Source: Aliamphritea hakodatensis (lineage in GTDB: Bacteria > Pseudomonadota > Gammaproteobacteria > Pseudomonadales > Balneatricaceae). Taken from it: a stretch of 64,000 bases of DNA. Both the position numbers and the translations under genes were made by a program. The stretch spans positions 1,612,001 through 1,676,000 of the forward strand of contig NZ_AP025281.1 of the NCBI RefSeq assembly GCF_024347195.1. The letters run 5' to 3'. The notes below the pieces were generated by a model. It made no database searches. It had not been told where the DNA came from and was given only the letters and a program-made list of their open reading frames with translations. Shown in pieces: positions 1-8,966 of this stretch. Within the stretch, counting starts at the first letter, position 1; each line of letters begins with the position of its first letter.

Positions 1-1648
1 CAAGCTGAAAATTCTCATGGTGTCTGTAGAGCGGTTTAAGAATGAACGTTTCCGCCAGTTCATCGCTGGCATTCCTCTGTCGATGCTGGTGGTGGATGAA
101 GCTCACTGTATTTCTGAGTGGGGGCATAACTTCCGGCCGGACTATCTGAAACTGCCGGTGTACCGTGAAACTCTGAATATTCCGCTGGTTCTGCTGCTAA
201 CAGCTACCGCCACCGAACAGGTAAAAGTGGATATGGCGGCCAAGTTTGCCATTCAGCCTGAACATATCGTGCAGACCGGCTTTTACCGGCCGAATCTGGA
301 TCTGAGTGTCTGGGCGGTGGCGGAGCAGCAACGTCATGACCGCCTTTTGGAAGCCCTGCAGCAGTCACCGGGTGCTGCGGTTGTCTATGTGACCCTGCAG
401 CAAACCGCCGAAAAAGTTGCTGAGTTCTTGCAGCACCGTGGCCTGAATGCCGCTGCTTACCATGCCGGTTTTAAAGATGAACAGCGCCAGCAAGTGCAGG
501 ATGACTTTATGGCCGGGCGGGTGCAGGTGGTCGTTGCCACCATTGCCTTTGGCATGGGGGTGGATAAGTCCGACATTCGCTGCGTGGTGCATTACGACCT
601 GCCTAAATCCGTTGAAAATTACAGTCAGGAAATCGGCCGGGCCGGCCGTGACGGTGCGCCATCCAACTGTATCGCACTGGGCAATCTGGACGGCATCAAC
701 ACCGTTGAGAACTTCGTATATGGCGATACCCCGGAGCCGGAAGGCATTCGCTATGTGCTGCAGGATATCGCTGACAATATAAACCCGGAAGGCAACTGGG
801 AAGTACAGTTACTGGGGCTGTCGAACAGCAGCAATATCCGCCAGCTGACCCTGAAAACCCTGCTGGTACAGCTGGAGCTGCTCGACGTTATTCAGGCTAA
901 ATCCGTCTATTTCGCCGAATTTAAATACAAGTTCCTGCAGGATCAGCAAGAAGTTCTTAATCGCTTTAACGGAGAACGGCGGGCATTCCTGCAGGCCGTG
1001 TTTGCCCATACGCAGTTTAAGCGGGTCTGGGGTGAACTGGACATGCAAGCTTTACTGCAAAGCTATGGCGGCGACCGGGACAGGGCGGTGAAGGCGCTGG
1101 AATACCTCAGTGAGCAACAGCTGATTGAACTGCAGAGCCGGGGCGTTACCGAAGTATTCGGCGTAAACCAACAGGCCCTGTTACAGCCAGAACTGGCGGA
1201 TGAACTGCAGCAGTATTTTGCAGAAAAAGAACAAAAAGAAATTGCCAGAATTGCCGCGCTGGTGGGCTTCTTCGAAGAAAATCGCTGCCTGAGCCATCAG
1301 TTGGCGGAGTATTTTGCGGATCATCAAGCCCCCGCGCAGTGTGGCCACTGCTCCGTATGCCGGGGAGAGCCGGCCACACTGAGCCGTTCACGGCAGGTGA
1401 ACTGGCCCGAAGACACCCAGTTAGCTGAATGGCTGCAGACGCTTGCCGGTAAGCTGGCTGCAAACAGCCAGACGAATCAGGTTTTAACAATCCCGCTAGC
1501 GTGCCGATTTCTGGCGGGCATCAGCGTACCGGTGTGGACAAAGATCAAAGCACGGCAACTGCCGGGCTATGGTAGCTGTGAGGATATGCGCTACGGCGAA
1601 ACTGCTGAGCGGGTGCAGGGCATTGTGGCTAAGATTCAGATAGGCTGA
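1..1648 (+). CDS. RecQ-family ATP-dependent DNA helicase, 5' end outside the window
   Basis: Superfamily 2 DNA helicase of the RecQ type, which unwinds DNA 3'-5' in repair and recombination. The reading frame is open from base 2, so the first in-frame ATG (base 17) is internal and the N-terminal part with the Walker A motif lies outside the window. Visible motifs are the DEAH box (about residue 27 counted from base 17), motif V with ATIAFGMGVDK, motif VI with QEIGRAGRDG, and a zinc cluster near the C terminus (Cys-x17-Cys-x2-Cys-x2-Cys). About 540 residues are visible. It converges on the transaminase gene across a shared terminator. E. coli RecQ has a further HRDC domain; the C-terminal tail here is short and may lack it, so I give no gene symbol. 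Confidence 0.9.
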   Translation, partial: KLKILMVSVERFKNERFRQFIAGIPLSMLVVDEAHCISEWGHNFRPDYLKLPVYRETLNIPLVLLLTATATEQVKVDMAAKFAIQPEHIVQTGFYRPNLDLSVWAVAEQQRHDRLLEALQQSPGAAVVYVTLQQTAEKVAEFLQHRGLNAAAYHAGFKDEQRQQVQDDFMAGRVQVVVATIAFGMGVDKSDIRCVVHYDLPKSVENYSQEIGRAGRDGAPSNCIALGNLDGINTVENFVYGDTPEPEGIRYVLQDIADNINPEGNWEVQLLGLSNSSNIRQLTLKTLLVQLELLDVIQAKSVYFAEFKYKFLQDQQEVLNRFNGERRAFLQAVFAHTQFKRVWGELDMQALLQSYGGDRDRAVKALEYLSEQQLIELQSRGVTEVFGVNQQALLQPELADELQQYFAEKEQKEIARIAALVGFFEENRCLSHQLAEYFADHQAPAQCGHCSVCRGEPATLSRSRQVNWPEDTQLAEWLQTLAGKLAANSQTNQVLTIPLACRFLAGISVPVWTKIKARQLPGYGSCEDMRYGETAERVQGIVAKIQIG

Positions 1649-1672
1649 TGTACCGGCTGTAATCCAGGCAAT

Positions 1673-1700
1673 AAAAAACCCGGCATGTGCCGGGTTTTTT
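1673..1700. terminator. Bidirectional intrinsic terminator
   Basis: A perfect hairpin (acccggca, loop tg, tgccgggt) is flanked by A and T runs. It serves both the helicase and the convergent transaminase gene. Confidence 0.85.
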
Positions 1701-1736
1701 GTGTCTTTACTAAAGCATTTAACTGTTTAGTAAAGC

Positions 1737-2600
1737 TTAGTAGTCGTACTTAGACGCAGAGTAGATTGCGAATGCTTTTTCCCAGATCTCGCCAACTTCG
1801 CCGTTACCGACTGGCTTACCGTCCAGCTTGGTAACCGGTGCGATTTCTTTAGAAGAGCTGGTGATCCACAGTTCGTCAGCGTTGCGAACTTCGTCCATAG
1901 TGATGGTGCGTTCTTCCAGCTTCAGGGAACCGTCAGCCTTGATGCTGTCGATGATGATGCGACGGGTGATACCCGGCAGAATCTGGTTGTCCTGAATCGG
2001 AGTGATGATCACGCCGTCTTTAACGATGAAAGCGTTGCAGGAGCTGCCTTCAGTAACTTCGTTGTTCGCGTTGTACAGCAGTGCTTCATCGCTACCGGTA
2101 GAGTAACCTTCCTGGAAGTGCATGACGTTGCCCAGCAGTGCAGTGGACTTAATGTGGCAACGCTGCCAGCGCAGGTCTTCGGTGCTTACCAGGCTGTACT
2201 GGGTAACTTTAGTACGGTCAACCGGCTCAGGATCTTTGATCGCGAAGCAGAAGCAGAATACGGTTGGTTCAACACCTTCCGGGTAAGGGTGGTAACGCTT
2301 AACGTCAGTACCGCGGGAAATGTGAACGTAAACGCCCAGGTTTTCACCCATGTCGCTGTTACGTGCAACCAGATCGTCCAGCAGTTCTTTCCAGCCTTCG
2401 ATGGTGTTGCTGTTCTTGATCTCGATAGCCGCCAGGCCATCAGCCATACGGTTAAGATGAGGCATCAGGCCTACAGATTTGCCGTTATAGTACGGAATAA
2501 CTTCGTAGATACCGTCACCAAACAGGAAACCACGGTCCAGTGGTGAAATGCGGGCTTCTGCCAGTGGCTGGTATTCACCGTTTAAGTAAGCAATGCTCAT
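1737..2600 (-). CDS. dat: D-amino-acid transaminase (class IV aminotransferase)
   Basis: PLP-dependent fold-type IV aminotransferase of 287 residues, the usual length for D-alanine/D-amino-acid transaminase. The N-terminal block with FLFGDGIYEV (about 25-34) and the HIKST motif, whose Lys151 should hold PLP, are present, followed by EGSSCNAFIV and LPGITRR. D-amino-acid transaminase makes D-glutamate from 2-oxoglutarate and D-alanine; branched-chain or aminodeoxychorismate lyase relatives share the fold, so the substrate is inferred. The start follows a purine-rich GAGAGGA box by 6-7 bases. The gene is monocistronic and preceded by an unusually long structured leader. Its likely product, D-glutamate, links it by function to the D-glutamate cyclase/5-oxoprolinase operon at 12.9-17.1 kb. 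Confidence 0.82.
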   Translation of the reverse strand: MSIAYLNGEYQPLAEARISPLDRGFLFGDGIYEVIPYYNGKSVGLMPHLNRMADGLAAIEIKNSNTIEGWKELLDDLVARNSDMGENLGVYVHISRGTDVKRYHPYPEGVEPTVFCFCFAIKDPEPVDRTKVTQYSLVSTEDLRWQRCHIKSTALLGNVMHFQEGYSTGSDEALLYNANNEVTEGSSCNAFIVKDGVIITPIQDNQILPGITRRIIIDSIKADGSLKLEERTITMDEVRNADELWITSSSKEIAPVTKLDGKPVGNGEVGEIWEKAFAIYSASKYDY

Positions 2601-2880
2601 GTTAACTTTCCTCTCAAACTATAATTCTGTGGGGGCGTATCCCCGCCGACCTTCCTGTGGGTAAGGTCTGCCAACGTCCTGACACGTTTTAGGGGTACAC
2701 CTGGATAAACCTGGCAAAGGCAAGTACCAGCTAGCTATCAACCAGCTAAATTGCTCAAGCATTACGCGGTCCGGGACTCCTCACTGCCTGACGGCAATCC
2801 GGGATCACTGTGCAATTGCGGCCTTAACAGGTTGCGTCAGACACTGACGCCTCCTAAATGATACTGTAGACATATACGGT
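2601..2880 (-). promoter_or_regulatory. Long structured leader upstream of dat, unassigned
   Basis: Read on the minus strand towards dat, this stretch holds four good hairpins: GCGTCAG/CTGACGC with a 3-base loop (2834-2850), TGCC/GGCA (2785-2796), GACCTT/AAGGTC (2648-2668) and GGGG/CCCC (2632-2644). The last two lie directly before the ribosome-binding site. AGGAGG at 2855-2850 is followed by GTG and a six-codon frame (M-S-D-A-T-C), which could be a leader peptide. A 47-codon frame (2762-2619) ends 18 bases before dat. I do not recognise a known riboswitch. Bases 2881-3135 beyond it are ordinary intergenic DNA in which I see nothing definite. Confidence 0.4.
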
Positions 2881-3135
2881 CGCGAGACGACGGGAAATGA
2901 ACAGCTACAGATCGGGGCAGTACTCCGGTTTGGCTTGTGGCCGTATTCCGAAGGCAGAACTGCCATCATACTTTTTGAGTGCGCAGCAGTGTGTTTGAAA
3001 AATGGATATCTTTCAATAGGCAAAAATACTTCAGAATATAATGCTGCCAGCAGATGTTTTTTAGAATTATATTCTGCTTATTTAACAAGTTTAGATAAAA
3101 CGCCTGTTGAAAATCCGCCGGATTACTGTCGGGCG

Positions 3136-4032
3136 TCAGGCCGTCTGAATGGTATCCGTCATGATCTCCCGGCTACTGTTGGCAAGTAGCTGTGGCAGGA
3201 TGCGATCGTCGTCTAACCGCCAGCTGCAGTTAAAACTCAGTGCCGGTGCCGCCTGATCAATGTTCAGCTCCACCAGCTGTTTGTCGTCCAGTAACTGGCG
3301 GACAATCGGTTCGGGCATCAGCGCCACGCCGATACCCTGTGCCACCATGGTCAGCAGGCTGGCCACTGAGCTACAGGTGTGGAATACCGGTGCATCTTCA
3401 TAAAAGGGCTGAAACAGTTGTTGCAGATAACCCCATGGGCGGGTTTCCCGGGGGAAGCTGAGTACCGGATAGTTCACCAGATCAGCAACGGAACGGATGC
3501 TGGCGTCACTGATTAATCCGGGTGCCGCAACCCAGCACTGCGGATAGCTGCATAAGGGTTCGCTGACCAGCTCGGGAATGTCGTTCTGATCCGACACCAT
3601 GAGGGCCAGATCCAGTTGGCAGTTGGTGAGCTGTTTGACCAGCGTGGGGGATACATCACTGATCAGCTCGAATGACATCAGCGGATACTGAGCCTGCCAG
3701 TGCCGCAGCAGCGGTGACAGCCACAGGTGTGCCAGGGTGTCGGCAATGCCGATACGCAGGCTGCCTTTTTCCGGTGCGTCTTCACGAATCTGCTGTTTCA
3801 TTTCCTGGCTGATGGCGATCAGCTTTTCTGCATAGGGCAGTAGCTGAACGCCTCTCGGACTGAGCCGGGTGCCGCTTTTGTCACGGATAAACAGTTGCGC
3901 ACCCAGTTCGTTTTCCAACGCGGTAATCCGTGCCGAGATCGCTGGCTGAGTGGCGTGCAGATGCTGAGCCGCCGCATGGAAGCTGCCAAGCCGGGCAATT
4001 TTAACGAAGGTGTTCAGATTGCGTATGCGCAT
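3136..4032 (-). CDS. LysR-family transcriptional regulator
   Basis: A 298-residue LysR-type regulator. The N-terminal winged helix-turn-helix (about 1-60, with SFHAAAQHLHATQPAISARI) is followed by the type-2 periplasmic-binding-like effector domain. The length is typical. It lies on the same strand as, and downstream of, the butyrobetaine-hydroxylase-like gene, with a terminator between them. That makes co-regulation possible but not shown, because LysR genes more often sit divergent from their targets. The effector cannot be read from the sequence. Confidence 0.9.
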   Translation of the reverse strand: MRIRNLNTFVKIARLGSFHAAAQHLHATQPAISARITALENELGAQLFIRDKSGTRLSPRGVQLLPYAEKLIAISQEMKQQIREDAPEKGSLRIGIADTLAHLWLSPLLRHWQAQYPLMSFELISDVSPTLVKQLTNCQLDLALMVSDQNDIPELVSEPLCSYPQCWVAAPGLISDASIRSVADLVNYPVLSFPRETRPWGYLQQLFQPFYEDAPVFHTCSSVASLLTMVAQGIGVALMPEPIVRQLLDDKQLVELNIDQAAPALSFNCSWRLDDDRILPQLLANSSREIMTDTIQTA

Positions 4033-4163
4033 GATTATCCAGTGAATCAGACTGATGATTGGAGTATGCCATTATCATCAGGTTGTTAGAAGCTGATCTG
4101 TCTGTAACGGATGCTGATTTTAGTGGAGTGTGGAAGGGCAGCACAACTGACTGTAGAGAACTG

Positions 4164-4190
4164 AAAAAGGCAGCCCGCGCTGCCTTTTTT
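4164..4190 (-). terminator. Intrinsic terminator downstream of the dioxygenase gene
   Basis: Hairpin aaaggcagc/gctgccttt with a short CCGC loop and an A run on the plus strand, which is a U run in the minus-strand transcript. It lies 20 bases beyond the stop of the gene at 4210-5385. Confidence 0.8.
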
Positions 4191-4209
4191 GTATTTGCTG
4201 ATCCGGGGA

Positions 4210-5385
4210 TCAGTCCGTGGTAATGGTGAATTCAGCCACCGGATGCTGCTTGCGTAGCACTCTGTAAGCGCTGCGCAGTTCGCCGCGGTCCACGTAGCAG
4301 CCACGCAGGTGACGTTCACCGCTGCCGGCTTCAAATTCGGCACGGCCGTGGGCGATGCGGTGGTTATCGAAGACGATGCATTCGCCGGCATTGAGGCGGA
4401 AGCGCATCAGGTAACGTTCGTCCTGCAGCATGTGGCCGAAGGCACGGAAAGCCGGGTAGAAGGTATCCAGAGTGGCCTGTGGCAGATCGAATACATCGCT
4501 CAGGTGCTGGCTGTAGTTAATGCCGCTGACTTCGCCGTTGTTTGGATCGATTTCGATAATGGTCTGCCGGGCTCGAACGTCCTGATGGTCCGTGGTGTAA
4601 CGGAACGGCACGCTGACGGTAGACAGCAGTTCAAAGTATTCCGGGTACTGCTCACGCAGGGCGTTGGCAACGCTGGTGGCGTCCACAAACAGGCTGTCGC
4701 CCCCTTCGGCATTATTTACCCGGCAGTGAAGGAACTGAATCCCCGGGGCCAGTTCTTCCGGCGGCAGGTCGGTGTGCAGTTCCAGCGCTTTACTGGTGTA
4801 GGCGAGGTTTTCCGGATTCTTCTTCGACTTAACGTCGAAATGGTAGCCGGAGAATGACGGCCGCACGGTGCCGATCAGTTCGCAGGTTTCCTGCAGCCCC
4901 TGATTGCTGTCGGGCATGTCGGTGATCAGGGCAACGCCTTCGTCCAGCATGGCTTCCAGCCAGTCGGCAACTTTAGCCGGGTTGCTCATGAGTTCAGGCT
5001 GACTGAAGCGGGCCATATTCGGATAGTGTTCGGCGTACCAGGAACGGCGGGCACGGATAGCTATGTCACCGTGGCCCTGTCCCTGATGCCAGTTTGCCAG
5101 CCATTGCAGTGCGTAGCGGCTCTGATGACCGCACGGCCACTGTACCTGCAGCGCGTCAGCTTCAACGGCGGCGGTGAGTGGCTGCAGGTTATCCGGCTCG
5201 GCCAGAATGTCGAAGGTACGTTCCTGGGTTTCTTTGTCCCAGGATGTCTTACAGTTATCCCGCAGCCAGTAATAGTTAAAGTAGGCCTGTGCGCCCTGAA
5301 TGTTAACGGTTAAACCATTTTGCTGCAGTTGAACAGCAGCGCTGCCTGGCATGTGAAGATGCGTTTCAGCAGAGGTGTTAAGCAT
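4210..5385 (-). CDS. Gamma-butyrobetaine hydroxylase-like Fe(II)/2-oxoglutarate dioxygenase
   Basis: A 391-residue TauD/TfdA-superfamily dioxygenase with the N-terminal extension typical of gamma-butyrobetaine hydroxylase (about 25-95, including YYWLRDNC). The metal triad is visible as His204 and Asp206 in LELHTD and a distal His near 346 in NHRIAHGR; the following RHLRG region should hold the 2-oxoglutarate-binding Arg. The family includes gamma-butyrobetaine hydroxylase (last step of carnitine synthesis) and trimethylaminoethylphosphonate hydroxylase, so a quaternary-amine substrate is likely but not proven. The N-terminal zinc cysteines of the animal enzyme are only partly recognisable. 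It is divergent from the TetR gene at 5502, whose product is a candidate regulator. Confidence 0.8.
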   Translation of the reverse strand: MLNTSAETHLHMPGSAAVQLQQNGLTVNIQGAQAYFNYYWLRDNCKTSWDKETQERTFDILAEPDNLQPLTAAVEADALQVQWPCGHQSRYALQWLANWHQGQGHGDIAIRARRSWYAEHYPNMARFSQPELMSNPAKVADWLEAMLDEGVALITDMPDSNQGLQETCELIGTVRPSFSGYHFDVKSKKNPENLAYTSKALELHTDLPPEELAPGIQFLHCRVNNAEGGDSLFVDATSVANALREQYPEYFELLSTVSVPFRYTTDHQDVRARQTIIEIDPNNGEVSGINYSQHLSDVFDLPQATLDTFYPAFRAFGHMLQDERYLMRFRLNAGECIVFDNHRIAHGRAEFEAGSGERHLRGCYVDRGELRSAYRVLRKQHPVAEFTITTD

Positions 5386-5501
5386 GACTGTATTCCGAAG
5401 TTGTTTTTTTGGCGTTTAGTCGGTGGCGTTTTTAGAAAAGCCGCGTCGTTATTATTTTTATATTATCACCGTAATGTAAAAGAGTGCTGTATAGTCTGTC
5501 A

Positions 5502-6092
5502 ATGCCTAAAATAGTCGATCATCAACAACGCCGTGACGCCATTGCCAGAGCGGCCAGCAAAGTCATTGCCCACCGGGGACTGGAAGCAACCAAACTGACT
5601 GATATCGGTAAGGAAGCAGGGGTCACCACCGGGGCAATCCGCCATTATTTTGAAGACAAGGAAGCGGTGCTGATTGCCGCGCTGGAATACGCCTATACCA
5701 GCAGTGTTGAGCGTATGCTGGTGCAGGCTGAACAGCAGCCTTATCAGTTCGACCGGGTTTTACTGCAGGTGTTGCCCAGTGATGCTGAAGGGCGGGGCAT
5801 GGTATCTGCCTGGCTGATCTTCTGGGGGCGTTCGCTGACCGAACCCCGTTTGGCGGAACATCAGATCGGTGTGCACAATCGCTGGATTGAACTGGTACAG
5901 CAGCAACTGGCCATTCACTGCCAGCAGCACGGGCTGGAACTGACTGAACCGCCACTGGATGTTGCTGAGGCCTTGACGGCGCAGATTAATGGTCTGATGA
6001 TTCGTACCCTGATCGCCCCGGACGACTGGTCGGCACTGCGCTTACATAAATTACTCAGTGACTATCTGCGTCAGTCGGGGTTAATGCCTTAG
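5502..6092 (+). CDS. TetR-family regulator, BetI-like
   Basis: About 196 residues: an N-terminal TetR helix-turn-helix (about 8-55, with TKLTDIGKEAGVTTGAIRHYF) and a C-terminal domain resembling the BetI class. I chose the ATG at 5502 (MPKIVDH), which matches the family start. A GTG at 5484 is in frame but has its purine box too close. BetI proteins repress choline/betaine genes in response to choline. Here the gene is divergent from the butyrobetaine-hydroxylase-like gene across about 115 bases, which suggests it controls that gene. The ligand is unknown. Confidence 0.8.
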   Translation: MPKIVDHQQRRDAIARAASKVIAHRGLEATKLTDIGKEAGVTTGAIRHYFEDKEAVLIAALEYAYTSSVERMLVQAEQQPYQFDRVLLQVLPSDAEGRGMVSAWLIFWGRSLTEPRLAEHQIGVHNRWIELVQQQLAIHCQQHGLELTEPPLDVAEALTAQINGLMIRTLIAPDDWSALRLHKLLSDYLRQSGLMP

Positions 6093-6131
6093 CTCTGGAA
6101 TCAGGGCACCCGTTGTGAGTGTTGTTAAACA

Positions 6132-6653
6132 ATGAAAAAAGCCTCTGCCCGTATCGGCCTGACGAATCCTAAATCCCCAACAAACGTGGGCGCTGTGATG
6201 CGTGCTGCCGGTTGTTTTGAAGCCGACGGGGTGTATTACACCGGCAGCCGTTATGACCGCGCTGCCCAGTTTCATACCGATACTAAATCCGCCAGCCAGC
6301 GAATCCCCCTGACGGGTGTCGACTGCTTACTGGACGTATTACCGGAGCTGGACGACGATACGCAGCTGGTGTGTATCGATCTGGTGGAAGGTGCCACTTC
6401 GCTGGCAGAGTTTGAACATCCGGTAAAAGCCTTCTATATATTTGGTCCGGAAGATGGCAGCCTGAGCCAGGCGGTCGTAGACCGGGCGGATGCCGCGGTT
6501 TATATTCCTACTGTCGGTTGCCTGAATCTGGCGGCCACTGTTAATGTCGTACTCTATGACCGGCAGGCCAAGCTTGGTGCGGCACAAGCCGGTGATGCGC
6601 TGATTCGCAGTAGCCGCGACCGCAATAACAGTGTGAGCTTTCAGGCCGGCTGA
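6132..6653 (+). CDS. TrmH/SpoU-family RNA methyltransferase
   Basis: A 173-residue SPOUT-class methyltransferase consisting of the catalytic knot domain alone. The three family motifs are present: NPKSPTNVGAVMRAAGCF (about 12-29), IFGPEDGSLS (about 103-112) and LNLAATVNVVLYD (about 131-143). Such proteins 2'-O-methylate ribose in tRNA or rRNA with S-adenosylmethionine. Without an extra RNA-binding domain the target cannot be named; TrmL-like and TrmH-like functions are both possible. It starts about 40 bases after the TetR stop and may be transcribed with it. Confidence 0.85.
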   Translation: MKKASARIGLTNPKSPTNVGAVMRAAGCFEADGVYYTGSRYDRAAQFHTDTKSASQRIPLTGVDCLLDVLPELDDDTQLVCIDLVEGATSLAEFEHPVKAFYIFGPEDGSLSQAVVDRADAAVYIPTVGCLNLAATVNVVLYDRQAKLGAAQAGDALIRSSRDRNNSVSFQAG

Positions 6654-6707
6654 TACCGCGCAGCGGTTGTGTAACCTCCCTTCACGGGCATTATCAACGG
6701 AACGAAT

Positions 6708-8060
6708 ATGACTGTAGCTGAGAACCGTGCCGCATGGCTTGAAACCGAATTAACCCGGGTAGACGGACAGTCTCCCCGTGATACCGGCTCCGCCCCTCTG
6801 GGTAAACATCTGAAAATGGCGGGCAACCCCTTTGTGTTTTTACGGGGCGCTGCCCAGCTGTTCTATGCGGATATACAGGCCGGTTATCTGCAGCTGCCCG
6901 AAGCACTTTATACCCTGCCAAAAACCCGCATCATGGGGGATTGCCATACCTCCAACTTTGGCTTTTTTACCGAGGAAGGCTCCCACGGGGAGCGGGTGGT
7001 GTTCGCCCCGAACGACTTTGACGATGCCTGTGTGGGGCATGCCGTCTGGGATATGGCCCGTTTTGCGGTCAGCCTGGTGCTGTGTGCTGAGTATTGCCGG
7101 GGGCTCTCGAAAGGGGAATTTCCGCAGGTGCCTGGTGACAAGGATTATGCCGGTAAAGCCCGGGTAAAAGCCGATGCCGCTGAGAAGGCCGTTCGCCGGT
7201 TTTTAGAAGGCTATCAGCAGCGCTGTGACATGCTGATCGCCAGCCCGGATTATCATCAGCAGGTGCTGGCGGACTTCCCGGATGATCATATCCTCAGCAA
7301 ACCCTTCAATAAAGCCCGGGCGAGAGCGGCCGGTGGTGCAGACTTTCTGATAAAAAGCGCGCTGGCCAAGGCGGTGGATGTGGATGCTGTAACGCTGCGC
7401 TTCCGTGACCGGGCAGATAAGTTTCAGCGCGTAAGTGCAGACACATATCAGCAGCTGGAACAAACGTTCGCCCCGTACATGGATGATACCGTGCTGGACA
7501 TCGTTGCCCGTCTGGATGCAGGCACCGGCTCGGTGAATATGGGCCGTTATTACCTGCTGGTTGGCCCCGCTGATTATCAGGGCCCGCAGGATCTCAGCCT
7601 GTGCCACATTGTTGAAGTGAAGCAGCAGCGCAAAGCCGCCCCCCTGTTTTATTTTGATGACCTCAGCCCGGTGAACCGTTTAAACCCGGCTCACCTGACG
7701 CTGGAATGCCAGCGGCGGATGCAGCGCTTTCCGGATCTGGTGCTGGATGAAGCAGAATATGATGGCCAGCACTGGCTGGTGCGTTCCCGCCATCATGCGA
7801 AGGTAGGGCTGGACCCGGAAAATGTTGCACTGGGCAAAAAGGCCCGTAAAGGCGGCTTTGAAGAATATGCTGAAACCTGTGGTCATGCGCTGGCACTGGC
7901 CCATGGCCGGGGCGACCGGCGCTCAGTCCGTTTTGAGCAGGCGGTCACCGGCGTACTGCCGGCGCATAGCGAAGCTTTTGTGCAGGCCTGCATGGAATAT
8001 GCACAGCGGGTGCGGGAAGACTGGACGTTACTTAATCAGATGTTAGCCCGGGAGGTGTAA
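6708..8060 (+). CDS. DUF2252 family protein
   Basis: A 450-residue member of the DUF2252 family, which has no established function. The diagnostic block is MGDCHTSNFGFF (about 77-88) followed by NDFDDACVGHAVWDMAR. That resembles the catalytic HxDxxxxN and metal-binding DFDD arrangement of kinase/aminoglycoside-phosphotransferase folds, so a phosphotransfer or ATP-binding role is possible. The start at 6708 has GGA six bases upstream. The stop abuts the ATG of the DinB-like gene, so the two are translationally linked. Confidence 0.82.
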   Translation: MTVAENRAAWLETELTRVDGQSPRDTGSAPLGKHLKMAGNPFVFLRGAAQLFYADIQAGYLQLPEALYTLPKTRIMGDCHTSNFGFFTEEGSHGERVVFAPNDFDDACVGHAVWDMARFAVSLVLCAEYCRGLSKGEFPQVPGDKDYAGKARVKADAAEKAVRRFLEGYQQRCDMLIASPDYHQQVLADFPDDHILSKPFNKARARAAGGADFLIKSALAKAVDVDAVTLRFRDRADKFQRVSADTYQQLEQTFAPYMDDTVLDIVARLDAGTGSVNMGRYYLLVGPADYQGPQDLSLCHIVEVKQQRKAAPLFYFDDLSPVNRLNPAHLTLECQRRMQRFPDLVLDEAEYDGQHWLVRSRHHAKVGLDPENVALGKKARKGGFEEYAETCGHALALAHGRGDRRSVRFEQAVTGVLPAHSEAFVQACMEYAQRVREDWTLLNQMLAREV

Positions 8061-8582
8061 ATGCTGGCAGAGAACTACCGCTTAATGGCTGAGTACAACC
8101 GCTGGATGAACAGCAAGCTGCTGGACGCCGCCGGGCAACTGACCCAGGCAGAACTGAAGCGGGACAGCGGCGCATTTTTTAATTCGATTCTGGGGACATT
8201 CAACCACCTGATGGTGGGGGATATTATCTGGCTGCAACGCTTTGCTGAACATCCCGCCGGTGAACCGTTACAGAGTGTCAGGGAGTTTAACCGGCCGGCG
8301 ACTCTCAGCCAGATGCTGCATGATAACCTTTCTTCCCTGGCACAACAGCGCCGTCAGTTGGATAACATGATCTGTGCCTTCTGCACGCAGCTGACCGACG
8401 AAGATCTGGCGCATGAGCTGGAATACCACAATACCAAAGGCGTTGCTTTCAGCCGCCGTTTTGCGTACTTGATGCAGCACTTTTTTAACCATCAGACCCA
8501 TCATCGGGGCCAACTGAGTACACTGTTCAGCCAGCGCGGTGTGGATATCGGTGAGACCGATTTGCTGGGGGTCATGCCCTGA
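8061..8582 (+). CDS. DinB/YfiT-like four-helix-bundle metalloprotein
   Basis: A 173-residue DinB-superfamily protein with three histidines placed for a metal site: one in FNHLMVGDIIW (about 49) and two in the FNHQTHHRGQL segment (about 140-146). Relatives act as thiol-dependent metalloenzymes such as mycothiol- or bacillithiol-transferases; no substrate can be assigned. Its ATG directly follows the DUF2252 stop with no gap, and a further short cistron follows, so this is part of a four-gene run. Confidence 0.82.
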   Translation: MLAENYRLMAEYNRWMNSKLLDAAGQLTQAELKRDSGAFFNSILGTFNHLMVGDIIWLQRFAEHPAGEPLQSVREFNRPATLSQMLHDNLSSLAQQRRQLDNMICAFCTQLTDEDLAHELEYHNTKGVAFSRRFAYLMQHFFNHQTHHRGQLSTLFSQRGVDIGETDLLGVMP

Positions 8583-8615
8583 ATTTTCATGATCACTAAA
8601 GACGGAGGCGATGCC

Positions 8616-8966
8616 GTGCAATACACAGGATCCTGCCATTGTGGCGATGTAAAATTTGAATTTGAAGCCCCGCTGATCAGCGGCGGTGTGCAGTGTAACT
8701 GTTCCATCTGCACCCGAAAGGGCGCGGTTATGTCGGACTTTTTGCTTACGGCAGAGCAGTTAAAAATCACCGCAAAGGCCGATGCCCTGAGCCTGTATCA
8801 GTTCGGTACCATGGTGGGGAAACACTATTTCTGCAGCCGCTGTGGCATTTATCCCTTTCATGAAACCCTTCGCGCTCCGGGTTCTTACCGGCTTAATCTG
8901 AACTGTGTGGACGGGGTTGATGCCGGCAGTCTGCCGTTGCAGATGTTCGACGGTAAATCTCTTTGA
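8616..8966 (+). CDS. GFA/CENP-V-fold zinc protein
   Basis: About 116 residues of the GFA (glutathione-dependent formaldehyde-activating enzyme-like) family. Zinc ligands appear as C-x-C (SCHCG, residues 7-9), C-x2-C (CNCSIC), and C-x2-C (CSRCG). I place the start at the GTG at 8616, because GGAGG (8604-8608) sits seven bases before it and the protein then begins VQYTGSCHCG as family members do. The ATG at 8589 lacks such a site. Most family members are not shown to act on formaldehyde. It overlaps the next gene by four bases. Confidence 0.8.
   Translation: MQYTGSCHCGDVKFEFEAPLISGGVQCNCSICTRKGAVMSDFLLTAEQLKITAKADALSLYQFGTMVGKHYFCSRCGIYPFHETLRAPGSYRLNLNCVDGVDAGSLPLQMFDGKSL

Noticed and set aside
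2935..3189. 84-codon plus-strand frame
   Set aside because: It overlaps the end of the LysR gene and lacks a ribosome-binding site and coding character.
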